The notes under the pieces are model-generated. The model was not told the origin of the DNA. It saw nothing but the letters and a program-made list of their open reading frames with translations, and searched no databases. From the NCBI GenBank assembly GCA_023230585.1, contig JALNXB010000078.1, forward strand, positions 1 through 7,132: a stretch of DNA of 7,132 nucleotides. Direction: 5' to 3'. Position 1 is the stretch's first letter. Every line of letters starts with the position of its first letter. Both the position numbers and the translations under genes were made by a program. This DNA comes from a bacterium (GTDB lineage Bacteria > Ratteibacteria > UBA8468 > B48-G9 > JAFGKM01). Positions 1 through 6,739 of this stretch are shown piece by piece.

Positions 1-2
1 AA

Positions 3-194
3 AACAATAGTGTGAATGTTCCAATACGCCTTATAGCTTTACCTGAGAAGGAAGTATGCAATCAATGGCATAATGTGCCGCAGGGAGAGTATTATCTCTT
101 GACATACTTTTTCATAGATGACAAAATTGGGCGAGTTTTTAACATTAGAAGTACAACAAAACACTTATGTAGAAGTGAACAGGAGAAGAAATGA
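3..194 (+). CDS. 3' end of an unidentified gene, truncated by the window edge
   Basis: The frame is open from the left edge to TGA at 192-194, 63 codons without a stop in AT-rich DNA. An in-frame GTG lies at position 12, but no convincing ribosome binding site precedes it, so the real start is probably outside the window. The visible residues include PEKEVCNQWHNVPQGEYYLL and then YFFIDDKIGRVFNI, alternating hydrophobic and polar residues as in a beta-rich domain; the last 14 or so are polar and basic. The stop overlaps the next start as ATGA, the arrangement of translationally coupled operon genes. I do not recognise the family. A caution: positions 117-142 inside this frame are repeated in non-coding DNA before the gspC-like gene, so part of the open frame could be repeat sequence. 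Coding status is probable, not certain. Confidence 0.42.
   Translation, partial: NNSVNVPIRLIALPEKEVCNQWHNVPQGEYYLLTYFFIDDKIGRVFNIRSTTKHLCRSEQEKK
117..142 (+). repeat. 26-bp dispersed direct repeat, copy 1
   Basis: It matches 5914-5939 at 24 of 26 positions; the core is acaaaattgggcg followed by R and gtttttaa. The copy ends 48 bp before the start codon of the 600-residue secreted protein gene. Here it falls in the open frame of the upstream partial gene, reading DDKIGRVFN. The two differences from copy 2 would be one Asp/Asn change and one silent Arg change if both were read in this frame. No mirror symmetry is visible in the core, so it does not look like a palindrome of the kinds found elsewhere in the window. 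Confidence 0.7.
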
Positions 195-1993
195 GTAGAA
201 AATGGTTATCTTTTATTATAATTACATTCGCATTAATATTTTTTATAAAAAGCAACGCCTTTTCTCAACAAGTTTCAGCCACAAGAGAACTTCTAACAAA
301 CTACACTCCGGGCGCTACTTATGATGTAAAACTTAAAATAAACGTTGAAGAAGGCAACGAACCAAGCGCACTTATTGTTACCGAGACCCCACCTCCTGGA
401 TGGTCTATTATTTCTGCAACACCTATGCATAGCGACCCAGACGGAGCACCATACAGAAGCACATACAGTTGGCTATTTCATACCAGCGAAGTTGTAGATA
501 TGACTATTACATACACAGTAAGTGTCCCTCCAACTACTTCTGGAATACAGACATTTGCCGGTAGAGTAAAATATACTGGAACTTTAGAAAACGAGGTTGA
601 TGAACCCATAACCGGTGATACCTCTATATTAACAACAACTCCTTCTAATTTAACTACTTCTCCATCTTCTCTTAATTTTGGTTCTACCCAAACTGCTCTT
701 CAATTTTCAGTTAAAAATACTGGTGGACCAACCCTAAATTGGCAAGCCACAACAACAGTAGACTGGCTCTCAATTACAAAATATAACGGCTCACTTGGAA
801 GTGGGGAAACAGAACTTATTACTGCAAACATTAATCGTTTATATATTGCCTCTGGCACACACAATGGTAACATAAATATTTTTAGTAATGGTGGCAACTC
901 AACAATTCCTGTAACTATGGTAGTAGGTGCTCCTGTCCCGGTAACAAACTTTAACGCTTTTTCTTCTCTCGGAGGAATCCTTCTGGTATGGAACAACCCC
1001 GCCAACTATACAGGCACCATTATTTTTAGAAAAATGGGTACTCCAATGACAAGTAACCCTCAAGACGGTACGGAATACAATACGCCTGAGTTACCTCCTT
1101 ATTTTCCTTATGTCGGAGGGGGAACCTGTATATTTAAAGATAACACAGGGCTAAACTTTTATTTTGACCCTACCACAAACTCCCAAGAAATATATTATAG
1201 AATTTACTGTTATTCTGACAAAAATTATTCAACTGGACTTCAATCCAATTCCACGCCTTCATCTGTATTATACTCATACATTATTGATAATCTGTTAAAT
1301 TTTTACAACATACCTATTATCGGAACAAATACTTTTCTTGATGATTTTGAAGTAATAATACCAGCAAACTCGTTATCTGGTATAACACCTGCAGAGTTAA
1401 ATTTTGGATATATTGACCCTAAATATGTTCCACCACATCCCGGACTTATTGGGTTTGCAAACACTTATGGACTTTCAACAGAAGATATAGCGATTTTACG
1501 TGGCAGGAAAATAAGAGTAAAAATACCTGTACATCCAACAGACCTTGATATTGCAGGAGTAATTGATATAAATGATTTAAAAGTTTACCAATGGAACACT
1601 AACACAAGAGAATGGACAGAACTCACCATAACAGAAAGAACCGAAACAGTCACCTCATCATCTATCGGTTTTATCACCGCAGAGGTAACAAATTTAGGTA
1701 AAATCAACTTCTTTTCTCTTGGAACAAATATTAGTACTCCAAAAGGTGGTAATGGTGGTGGTGGATGCTTTATTGCTACGGCTGTTTATGGAACAGATAT
1801 GGCAAAAGAGGTTATTTCTTTAAAAAGATTCAGAGACCAACGTTTATTAACAAATAAGGCTGGCAAAGCCTTTGTAAGATGGTATTACAGACATAGCCCG
1901 CCAGTCGCCGATTATATAAGAGATAAAGGTAAATTGAAAACTGTAGTTAGGGTTGGGTTGCAACCGTTGCTCTGGTTCGCCAACAGATTTTAG
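191..1993 (+). CDS. Secreted multidomain beta-sandwich protein with BACON-like and FN3-like domains and C-terminal CFI-box-CTERM domain
   Basis: The start is ATG at 191, five bases after AGGAG (181-185), overlapping the preceding stop as ATGA. Residues 1 to about 25 form a signal peptide: basic MSRK, a hydrophobic stretch, then a likely cut near NAFSQ. Residues about 27-145 resemble DUF11-type repeats (TETPPPGW, then a Thr/Val-rich strand pattern). Residues about 150-242 look like a BACON-type domain (LNFGSTQTALQFSVKNTGG, LNW, WLSI, GTHNGNINIFSNGG). Residues about 245-350 look FN3-like (ILLVWNNP, YYRIYCYSD). Residues about 365-520 are a further beta domain with LKVYQWNTNTREWTEL. After a Gly-rich linker, residues 524-600 are a CFI-box-CTERM domain beginning GGCFIATAVYGTD, with Cys526 and the FRDQRLL and YYRHSPP motifs. 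The role is probably cell-surface binding or adhesion; no catalytic motif is seen. The CFI-box function is not established to my knowledge. Only the domain-level call is secure. Confidence 0.9.
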   Translation: MSRKWLSFIIITFALIFFIKSNAFSQQVSATRELLTNYTPGATYDVKLKINVEEGNEPSALIVTETPPPGWSIISATPMHSDPDGAPYRSTYSWLFHTSEVVDMTITYTVSVPPTTSGIQTFAGRVKYTGTLENEVDEPITGDTSILTTTPSNLTTSPSSLNFGSTQTALQFSVKNTGGPTLNWQATTTVDWLSITKYNGSLGSGETELITANINRLYIASGTHNGNINIFSNGGNSTIPVTMVVGAPVPVTNFNAFSSLGGILLVWNNPANYTGTIIFRKMGTPMTSNPQDGTEYNTPELPPYFPYVGGGTCIFKDNTGLNFYFDPTTNSQEIYYRIYCYSDKNYSTGLQSNSTPSSVLYSYIIDNLLNFYNIPIIGTNTFLDDFEVIIPANSLSGITPAELNFGYIDPKYVPPHPGLIGFANTYGLSTEDIAILRGRKIRVKIPVHPTDLDIAGVIDINDLKVYQWNTNTREWTELTITERTETVTSSSIGFITAEVTNLGKINFFSLGTNISTPKGGNGGGGCFIATAVYGTDMAKEVISLKRFRDQRLLTNKAGKAFVRWYYRHSPPVADYIRDKGKLKTVVRVGLQPLLWFANRF

Positions 1994-2041
1994 TTTAATT
2001 ATTTTGTCTTTGCGAGCGACTGAAGGGAGCGTGGCAATCTC
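1763..2041 (+). repeat. Long direct repeat, copy 1: CFI-box coding region plus downstream spacer and palindrome
   Basis: This stretch aligns with 5484-5763. By hand count the coding part (1763-1993) differs at 24 of 231 positions, and the 48 bp after the stop differ at 2 positions plus one single-base indel. Similarity ends abruptly on both sides: upstream at the Gly-rich linker, downstream just after the palindrome. The non-coding part is at least as well conserved as the coding part. That argues for recent duplication or gene conversion rather than protein-level selection alone. Confidence 0.9.
2010..2041 (+). repeat. Palindromic intergenic repeat (REP-like), copy 1
   Basis: The ends are complementary (TTGC at 2010-2013 with GCAA at 2034-2037) around an interior containing gagcgactgaagggagcg. 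The same element recurs at 5731-5763, where the closing stem is a perfect ATTGC/GCAAT, and a degenerate opening (ctttgcgagtgatgaagg) appears at 6750-6767. I recognise this general sequence type from intergenic regions of many bacteria; its translation on the minus strand gives the familiar spurious peptide EIATLPSVAR. Whether it acts as an mRNA 3' end structure cannot be read from sequence. Confidence 0.75.
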
Positions 2042-2052
2042 CGCCCCGCTCG

Positions 2053-2074
2053 CCTTTCCCCTTGTGGGGAGAGG
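2053..2074. repeat. Palindromic hairpin repeat of the 'ccctcacc...ggggagagg' type
   Basis: The 9-bp stem pairs 2053-2061 with 2066-2074, with one G-U pair in RNA and the loop TTGT (ACAA on the minus strand). It is flanked by ccgctcg and by gatgcaaggtgagaggg, the usual surroundings of this widespread intergenic repeat. A related stem lies at 6935-6957. There is no following T-run in the + direction that would make it a convincing intrinsic terminator. Confidence 0.65.
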
Positions 2075-2109
2075 ATGCAAGGTGAGAGGGAATCCCTGCT
2101 TTATCGTTT

Positions 2110-2137
2110 TTGTTTTTTAAAAAAAATAAAGTATAAT
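2110..2137 (+). promoter_or_regulatory. Probable sigma-70-type promoter for the 1168-residue protein gene
   Basis: A perfect TATAAT stands at 2132-2137. A weak -35 (TTGTTT, 2110-2115) lies 16 bp upstream across an A/T-tract, the kind of upstream sequence that can aid promoter activity. Transcription would begin near 2144, leaving a leader of about 64 nt before the ATG at 2208. Position downstream of two repeats and upstream of a large gene fits a separate transcription unit. The -35 match is poor and the tract is low complexity, so this remains a prediction. Confidence 0.45.
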
Positions 2138-2207
2138 GTATCAGAAGGAAGAATCAAAACAAATGTACATTAACACTAACAATTAACACAACTAAAGAGG
2201 AACATTT

Positions 2208-5200
2208 ATGAAAAAAATATTCTTATTATTTGCCATATTATTTATTATGTTTTCCTTTGATGCCCAATCAAACATTACAAAAAATATTGTTACCGACTAT
2301 ACCATCCCCAACCAAGGTATACTACCAAACACACAAGATACAGGTAGCCGGCATGCGTACAGTGAGGTTTTAGGAAAAAATGCTGCTAACGAAGGATATA
2401 TAATAATAATGGGGGTTACATTAGAACGTTCAAAGCCACTGGTTGATCCAAATCCTCCGGCTCCCCCATATCCAGACCAGCGACAATATTTTAAAGGAGT
2501 AACGGTAGATATTTCTGGAAGCCTTTATATTGATTCGATTGTTTTAACTGATATTGATGGGAAAATTATTGGGGTTCGTGGTTTTTATTATTCGGGCAAT
2601 GTTGGCGAACCTGAAACTGGCCTTTTTAGAATATCAACAGATGACAAACTAATTCCTGCTGAAAAAACTGTCACTTTCTTTGTTGCCATAAGAACACTCG
2701 ATTTCACACCTAACGGTTCAGGCTCAACCTTTACTATTGGAGCAGAAGATGTTCATTTTAATCCTTCACCTATTACCACCCAGGTGGATGTAATCAACAA
2801 CGCTGTAACAACAAATAGAATAACCTGCGAACTCCTTGTTACAGATCTTCTCCCTAACCAATTAACAAACCACGATTCTGAAATTCCAGATTACCCTTCT
2901 TACTCTCAATGGCAACCGAGTGAACAGATAAGACCAAGATACGATAAGGATGATTATGAATACTCCTATAACTCCTTTAATCATAGAGTTCCTCAACTTC
3001 TTCCGTGGGAAACCCGAACTGCTATTTTATCCATAGCCGCTTCCCAGAGAAACGTTACAGCAAACGGGTCAGAAACCCCATCTATTAACGACCCCGCAGA
3101 AGAGTTAAAAACTATTAAGTTAACAGTAACTGCGGGAGAGTGTGGCTCAGAAAATTTTAATCCCAACAAAACATTCAGAATAGGCGAAGATTCTACTGGC
3201 GACTACCACGGCATAACTATCTGGAAAGATACCAATAATAACGGAAGATGGGACCCTGAAATTGATAGCAGGCTTTCTACTGGAAGCGTTAAATTTATAG
3301 AAGAAACTCCTACCCAATGGACATTACTTTATTCAATTGCAGAAACTCTTGAAGAAACTCTTGAAAGCCCAACAAATTTTGCAGATTTTTTTGTTGTATT
3401 AGAACAGAGGAGCGACTTTGGAGAGACTGGTTATAGACCCAAAATGGGGCAGGACTATAAAATTTGGATAAAAGAAGGAGATATAAAGTTCGATGAGATA
3501 GGAAAACCTATAAGATATGCTGGAATAGCCGAGGGTCAAGTAAAACCGATATACAACAATATATATATGGATAGCGTAGCACAAACACGAGTAGACCCTG
3601 TAGAAATTGATGAACCTTCCAACCCAGTGTCAAATATTATACCAGCCATAGGCATAAACATTGCCTCTGGTCCATCAAAATATGGTTTAGATACAACTAA
3701 AATACAGCGCATTAGGGTGGAACTTTTAGCAATAGAAAATTTTGACCCAAGATCCGACCTTGCTCCTCTTTCAATTGATAATTATTCAGGAATTAGTCTT
3801 TGGAGAGATAACACAGATATGGGAGTTTTTGGCAGTTTTGATTCAGAAGACACTTTCATTCCAACCGAAACAACTAACTGGATAGAAGAAGGCACGGAGT
3901 ATGACCCCGATTTAAACTCTGTTGTCACAAAATATTCTACTACCCTAATATTAAAAACTGATATATCAGACCAAGGGCTCATCCCCTCTTACGATTATGC
4001 TTCTTCTTATACAGACGGCGCCAATTTCGAAAATAAATACAAACATAGAGGGAGTGACTTCTTTATTGCTTTCAGAACAACTGAATCTTTAAGTTATGGT
4101 TCAAGATTCAGGATAAAAATTCCTTACGCAGGATTATGGACAACAGATACTGGAAAGCAAGCATATAACACACTTCCAGTTATAAGTAGGGAGATTAACG
4201 GCAATATTTATGCAAAAATAACATCCCTTACTGAGGCAGGGAACCCTGGGCTTATCAGGTCAAGTGAACCTACCCCTCTTTTTAAGATTGAACTAAACGA
4301 TAATAACTCCTACAAGTTCCCAGAAATTGAAGGACTTACAGTTGAATTTTACGACATATCTAATTTTAATCTTGAAGACCTTGCTTCATTCGACCCCTTA
4401 CATCCTTCTCTCAATCATATAACCAGTTGGTATGACATACAATTTTTTAATACCAACGCTCTAAAAAACTGTGGAGTTGTTGTTTACAAAAGCACCCCAA
4501 ACGGAGATATAGACTATAACAGCCCAGTTATGATTAAAAGGTATAGATATCTTTCTTGGCCTGGTGCTCCTAATGGATTTCAATTTGAATTTTTAGAGCC
4601 AATTTCTATCCCTACAACTCTTTATGTAGTCATTAGAACATCAAACACTTTTACTCCAGGCGACTCGTTTGATGCAGGTATAGTTGGATGGGGAGTAGAT
4701 GAAACAGATTGGGACACTTGGGGTTCTCGAGCAATAGCAATAATAGATGCTAACGGCATAAAATCAACTCCTTACGTAAAACGCCAATCAGGCGCCTTCA
4801 ACCCGCCAAATATTGGTGTGATATACCTTTTATCAGAAAATACATACGACTATATACGTCTTGACTGGGTCAACTCTACCCACATATCCGATGACACTTT
4901 TAAAAGATATGAAGTTATCAGAAATGGGGTAGTTATTGCAACAATAACAGACATTAACCAGACCTGGTATGTTGATAGAAGAGATGGACAAAACCCACCT
5001 GTTGAAGGTGTTTCTTACGACTACCGAGTAGATATGTTCTTTTCGCAAGGCGGAACCATTACAACTTTTTCCTCAAATGAAGTTGTTGGTAATAAATTGC
5101 TCGGATTTATAGATTCGCAAAGACCAACCGATTTTAGATTGGCTCCCGGAACAGAAACTATGAATATACAGTGGACAGATAGGTCTTATTCCCCGGGAAA

Positions 5201-5714
5201 TTCAGATACTTTTTCTAACCGTGCCGATAGTTTTAGGTTAAAGAGAATTTACCTTAATGACGGAACTTTTGCTGAATCAATTATTGTTTCTCAATGGACT
5301 GCAAATAACCCTAACAACATATTTTACGAAATAAATGAAAGCGGTCCTTTACCTGGAGGTCCTTATCGTTATGAACTATATCTTCGAAAAAATATCAATG
5401 GAGGTGTAGTTGAATCAAGACCTGTTTCTCGAGAAGCATCTATATACCCAGAAGGTCAACCATCTTCACCGCCAGGTTCAGGGGGATGTTTTATTGCTAC
5501 GGCTGTTTATGGAACTGATATGGCAAAAGAGGTGATTTCTTTAAAGAGGTTTAGAGACCAACGTTTATTAACAAACAGGATGGGAAGAGCGTTTGTAAGA
5601 TGGTATTACAGACATAGCCCACCAGTTGCCAATTATATAAGAGATAAAGGTAGTTTGAAAACTATTGTGCGGGTTGGGTTGCAACCGTTACTCTGGTTCG
5701 CCAACAGATTTTAG
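2208..5714 (+). CDS. Large secreted protein with four divergent beta-sandwich repeats, two FN3-like domains and C-terminal CFI-box-CTERM domain
   Basis: ATG at 2208 follows AGAGG (2196-2200) by seven bases. Residues 1 to about 20 are a signal peptide (MKKIFLLFAILFIMFSF, cut near DAQS). Four divergent repeats of roughly 130-220 residues follow. Each combines a strand like GITIW or GISLW, an acidic turn, and a late strand like FFVVLEQ, FFIAFRT or LYVVIRT before a G-containing strand. Repeat 2 has DTNNNGRWDPEID at residues 341-353, which fits an EF-hand/dockerin-like calcium loop by spacing; repeats 3 and 4 have looser versions (RDNTDMG at 533-539; PNGDIDYNS). FN3-like domains occupy about 866-962 and 975-1083. 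A Pro/Ser/Gly linker leads to the CFI-box domain at 1092-1168 (Cys1094, GGCFIATAVYGTD). No enzyme motif is visible. Likely a surface or matrix protein, possibly a binding or structural partner of the 600-residue protein. The product is certainly a gene; the function is inferred. Confidence 0.92.
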   Translation: MKKIFLLFAILFIMFSFDAQSNITKNIVTDYTIPNQGILPNTQDTGSRHAYSEVLGKNAANEGYIIIMGVTLERSKPLVDPNPPAPPYPDQRQYFKGVTVDISGSLYIDSIVLTDIDGKIIGVRGFYYSGNVGEPETGLFRISTDDKLIPAEKTVTFFVAIRTLDFTPNGSGSTFTIGAEDVHFNPSPITTQVDVINNAVTTNRITCELLVTDLLPNQLTNHDSEIPDYPSYSQWQPSEQIRPRYDKDDYEYSYNSFNHRVPQLLPWETRTAILSIAASQRNVTANGSETPSINDPAEELKTIKLTVTAGECGSENFNPNKTFRIGEDSTGDYHGITIWKDTNNNGRWDPEIDSRLSTGSVKFIEETPTQWTLLYSIAETLEETLESPTNFADFFVVLEQRSDFGETGYRPKMGQDYKIWIKEGDIKFDEIGKPIRYAGIAEGQVKPIYNNIYMDSVAQTRVDPVEIDEPSNPVSNIIPAIGINIASGPSKYGLDTTKIQRIRVELLAIENFDPRSDLAPLSIDNYSGISLWRDNTDMGVFGSFDSEDTFIPTETTNWIEEGTEYDPDLNSVVTKYSTTLILKTDISDQGLIPSYDYASSYTDGANFENKYKHRGSDFFIAFRTTESLSYGSRFRIKIPYAGLWTTDTGKQAYNTLPVISREINGNIYAKITSLTEAGNPGLIRSSEPTPLFKIELNDNNSYKFPEIEGLTVEFYDISNFNLEDLASFDPLHPSLNHITSWYDIQFFNTNALKNCGVVVYKSTPNGDIDYNSPVMIKRYRYLSWPGAPNGFQFEFLEPISIPTTLYVVIRTSNTFTPGDSFDAGIVGWGVDETDWDTWGSRAIAIIDANGIKSTPYVKRQSGAFNPPNIGVIYLLSENTYDYIRLDWVNSTHISDDTFKRYEVIRNGVVIATITDINQTWYVDRRDGQNPPVEGVSYDYRVDMFFSQGGTITTFSSNEVVGNKLLGFIDSQRPTDFRLAPGTETMNIQWTDRSYSPGNSDTFSNRADSFRLKRIYLNDGTFAESIIVSQWTANNPNNIFYEINESGPLPGGPYRYELYLRKNINGGVVESRPVSREASIYPEGQPSSPPGSGGCFIATAVYGTDMAKEVISLKRFRDQRLLTNRMGRAFVRWYYRHSPPVANYIRDKGSLKTIVRVGLQPLLWFANRF
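3342..3365 (+). repeat. 12-bp tandem duplication inside the large secreted protein gene
   Basis: GAAACTCTTGAA occurs twice in direct succession (3342-3353 and 3354-3365), encoding part of AETLEETLES. The duplication keeps frame and lies in a loop-like, acidic part of repeat domain 2. A perfect identical pair suggests a recent slippage event, so copy number might vary between strains. Confidence 0.8.
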
Positions 5715-5763
5715 GTTTAATTATTTTCTCATTGCGAGCGACTGAAGGGAGCGTGGCAATCTC
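5484..5763 (+). repeat. Long direct repeat, copy 2: CFI-box coding region plus downstream spacer and palindrome
   Basis: This is the partner of 1763-2041. The encoded 77-residue tails match at 71 positions; the changes are mostly conservative (K/R, V/I, D/N). The stop codon, the following tttaattatttt spacer and the palindrome are shared. Upstream, the codons for the linker (SSPPGSGG here, GGNGGGG in copy 1) are unlike, so the shared block begins close to the Cys codon. Confidence 0.9.
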
Positions 5764-5773
5764 GCCGAAGGCG
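5731..5773 (+). repeat. Palindromic intergenic repeat (REP-like), copy 2, with small adjoining hairpin
   Basis: ATTGC at 5731-5735 pairs with GCAAT at 5756-5760, enclosing the same gcgactgaagggagcg interior as the copy after the first CFI-box gene. It is followed by a 4-bp hairpin, CGCC-GAA-GGCG (5763-5773), absent from copy 1. Both copies begin 16-17 bp after a CFI-box stop codon. Confidence 0.75.
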
Positions 5774-5815
5774 GAAAAGGAATGGGAATAAACAATAGTG
5801 TATAGGATAAAGACG

Positions 5816-5838
5816 AGGGTTGCCACGTCGCAATCCCT
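5816..5838. repeat. Short variant of the same palindromic repeat class
   Basis: AGGGTTGC (5816-5823) pairs with GCAATCCCT (5830-5838) with one bulged base, around the loop CACGTC. The gttgccacgtcgcaat content resembles an opposite-strand, shortened form of the element at 5731-5763. It lies in the gene-free spacer between the large protein gene and the gspC-like gene. Confidence 0.5.
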
Positions 5839-5898
5839 ATGAAAACTATGGAATAAAACGCTCTCGCAACGCCACAAAACGGCAACAAGGCAAGGTTA

Positions 5899-5913
5899 CT
5901 GAAACAAGTTCAG
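5899..5913. repeat. Short palindrome CTGAA-ACAAG-TTCAG
   Basis: A perfect 5-bp stem (5899-5903 with 5909-5913) encloses the loop ACAAG and is followed by GATAACA. I recognise this as one of the palindrome types common in intergenic DNA of diverse bacteria (CTGAACTTGTTTCAG on the other strand). It abuts copy 2 of the 26-bp repeat directly. Confidence 0.6.
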
Positions 5914-5939
5914 GATAACAAAATTGGGCGGGTTTTTAA
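5914..5939 (+). repeat. 26-bp dispersed direct repeat, copy 2
   Basis: It matches 117-142 with two substitutions. It ends 71 bp before the gspC-like start codon, while copy 1 ends 48 bp before its downstream gene. No open frame of useful length covers this copy. It may be a remnant of the upstream partial gene, a mobile fragment, or a shared upstream signal; the sequence does not decide between these. Confidence 0.7.
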
Positions 5940-5953
5940 ATGCCTTTATCTTT

Positions 5954-5998
5954 ACTTGTCATTACAAGTGTTTATCCCGAGTACCCCCGAGGGGGGAG
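5954..5998 (+). promoter_or_regulatory. Structured leader of the gspC-like gene: two hairpins, the second overlapping the ribosome binding site
   Basis: Hairpin 1 is ACTTGT-CATT-ACAAGT (5954-5969), a perfect 6-bp stem. Hairpin 2 is a C/G stem of at least four pairs (CCCC at 5984-5987 with GGGG at 5992-5995) with a CGAG loop. The only Shine-Dalgarno-like sequence, GGAG at 5995-5998, begins in the last paired G and lies 12 bases from the ATG, farther than usual. This could lower or tune translation. Regulation is inferred from geometry only; hairpin 2 could equally be a repeat remnant. Confidence 0.4.
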
Positions 5999-6010
5999 AA
6001 AAGATAAAAA

Positions 6011-6739
6011 ATGAAAAACAAACTATACCTCATAATAATACTCTTAGCCCCTATCTTTTTGCACTCTGCCGATTATTCATCAGTCTTAAAGAGAAACATA
6101 TTCGCCCCTATGAAAGAAAAAGAGAGTGAACAACCCACAACAACACCAAAAGAAGTTCTCCCAATAACCAAACTACCCAATTTAAACGATTTAATAGAAC
6201 TTAAAGGTACCTTTTATCATACCAATTCACCAAAAGAGAGTATAGTCATACTTGAGGACAAAAAGACCAAAGAGTCAACCTTCTATAAAATTGGTGACAT
6301 AATAAACTCTGCACTAATTACGGATATACAAGACCAAAAAATAATAGTCGAATATGGTTTTCGTGAAATGGAAGTATCTCTAAAAGGTTGTAGCCCAACA
6401 CAAATTTATACAGATAACCAATACAACATTAATATAGACGAGTTTCTTCAAGAACTTCAAAAAGAAATTTCTGATGGAAGCACAATAAGAGGAACCTCAA
6501 TAAAAGAAAACGGAGAAGTGATTGGCTTTACACTAACCAATATCCCAGAAAATAGTATCTTAAACAGATACGGAATAAAAAATAACGACATAATAACAAA
6601 AGTAAATACAATCCCGTTAAATTCCACAGAAAAGCCCCTCTTCGTATACGAAAACATAATGAAGTACGGCATCAAACAGGTTTATATACGACTTTTAAGG
6701 GACAACCTGCCATACACCCTACTCTACCGCCTCCAATAA
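6011..6739 (+). CDS. gspC: Type II secretion system protein GspC/PulC-like (HR domain plus PDZ domain)
   Basis: GspC is the inner-membrane/periplasmic protein that links the inner-membrane assembly platform to the outer-membrane secretin GspD. Here residues 1-20 (MKNKLYLIIILLAPIFLHSA) are the export or anchor segment. KRNIF at 27-31 matches the conserved start of the GspC homology region. Residues about 61-126 carry the HR beta core (LKGTFYH, SIVILED, FYKIGDII, VEYGFREMEVSL). Residues about 160-242 are a PDZ domain with GFTLTNIPENS and YGIKNNDIITKVNTIPLN. At 242 residues it is somewhat shorter than usual GspC, with almost no cytoplasmic N-terminus; the segment could even be a cleavable signal. 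GGAG lies 12 bases from the ATG. It follows the two CFI-box protein genes on the same strand, after a 296-bp repeat-rich gap. No other secretion genes are visible. The family call is good; membership of a complete type II system is inferred. Confidence 0.8.
   Translation: MKNKLYLIIILLAPIFLHSADYSSVLKRNIFAPMKEKESEQPTTTPKEVLPITKLPNLNDLIELKGTFYHTNSPKESIVILEDKKTKESTFYKIGDIINSALITDIQDQKIIVEYGFREMEVSLKGCSPTQIYTDNQYNINIDEFLQELQKEISDGSTIRGTSIKENGEVIGFTLTNIPENSILNRYGIKNNDIITKVNTIPLNSTEKPLFVYENIMKYGIKQVYIRLLRDNLPYTLLYRLQ

Noticed and set aside
700..1005. Minus-strand open frame inside the 600-residue protein gene
   Set aside because: Antisense shadow of a clearly coding region with recognisable domains; no initiation signal.
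1847..2080. Minus-strand open frame across the end of the first CFI-box gene and its repeat
   Set aside because: It overlaps a well-supported gene, and its N-terminal half is the translated palindromic repeat (EIATLPSVAR), a known spurious peptide type.
2101..2130. T-run and A-run near 2107-2130 as an intrinsic terminator
   Set aside because: There is no GC-rich stem directly before the T-run; the A/T tract fits better as the upstream part of the promoter with TATAAT at 2132-2137.
5662..5877. Minus-strand open frame across the end of the second CFI-box gene and the following spacer
   Set aside because: Same situation: antisense to a real gene and translated repeat (GEIATLPSVARNEK); no ribosome binding site or plausible domain.
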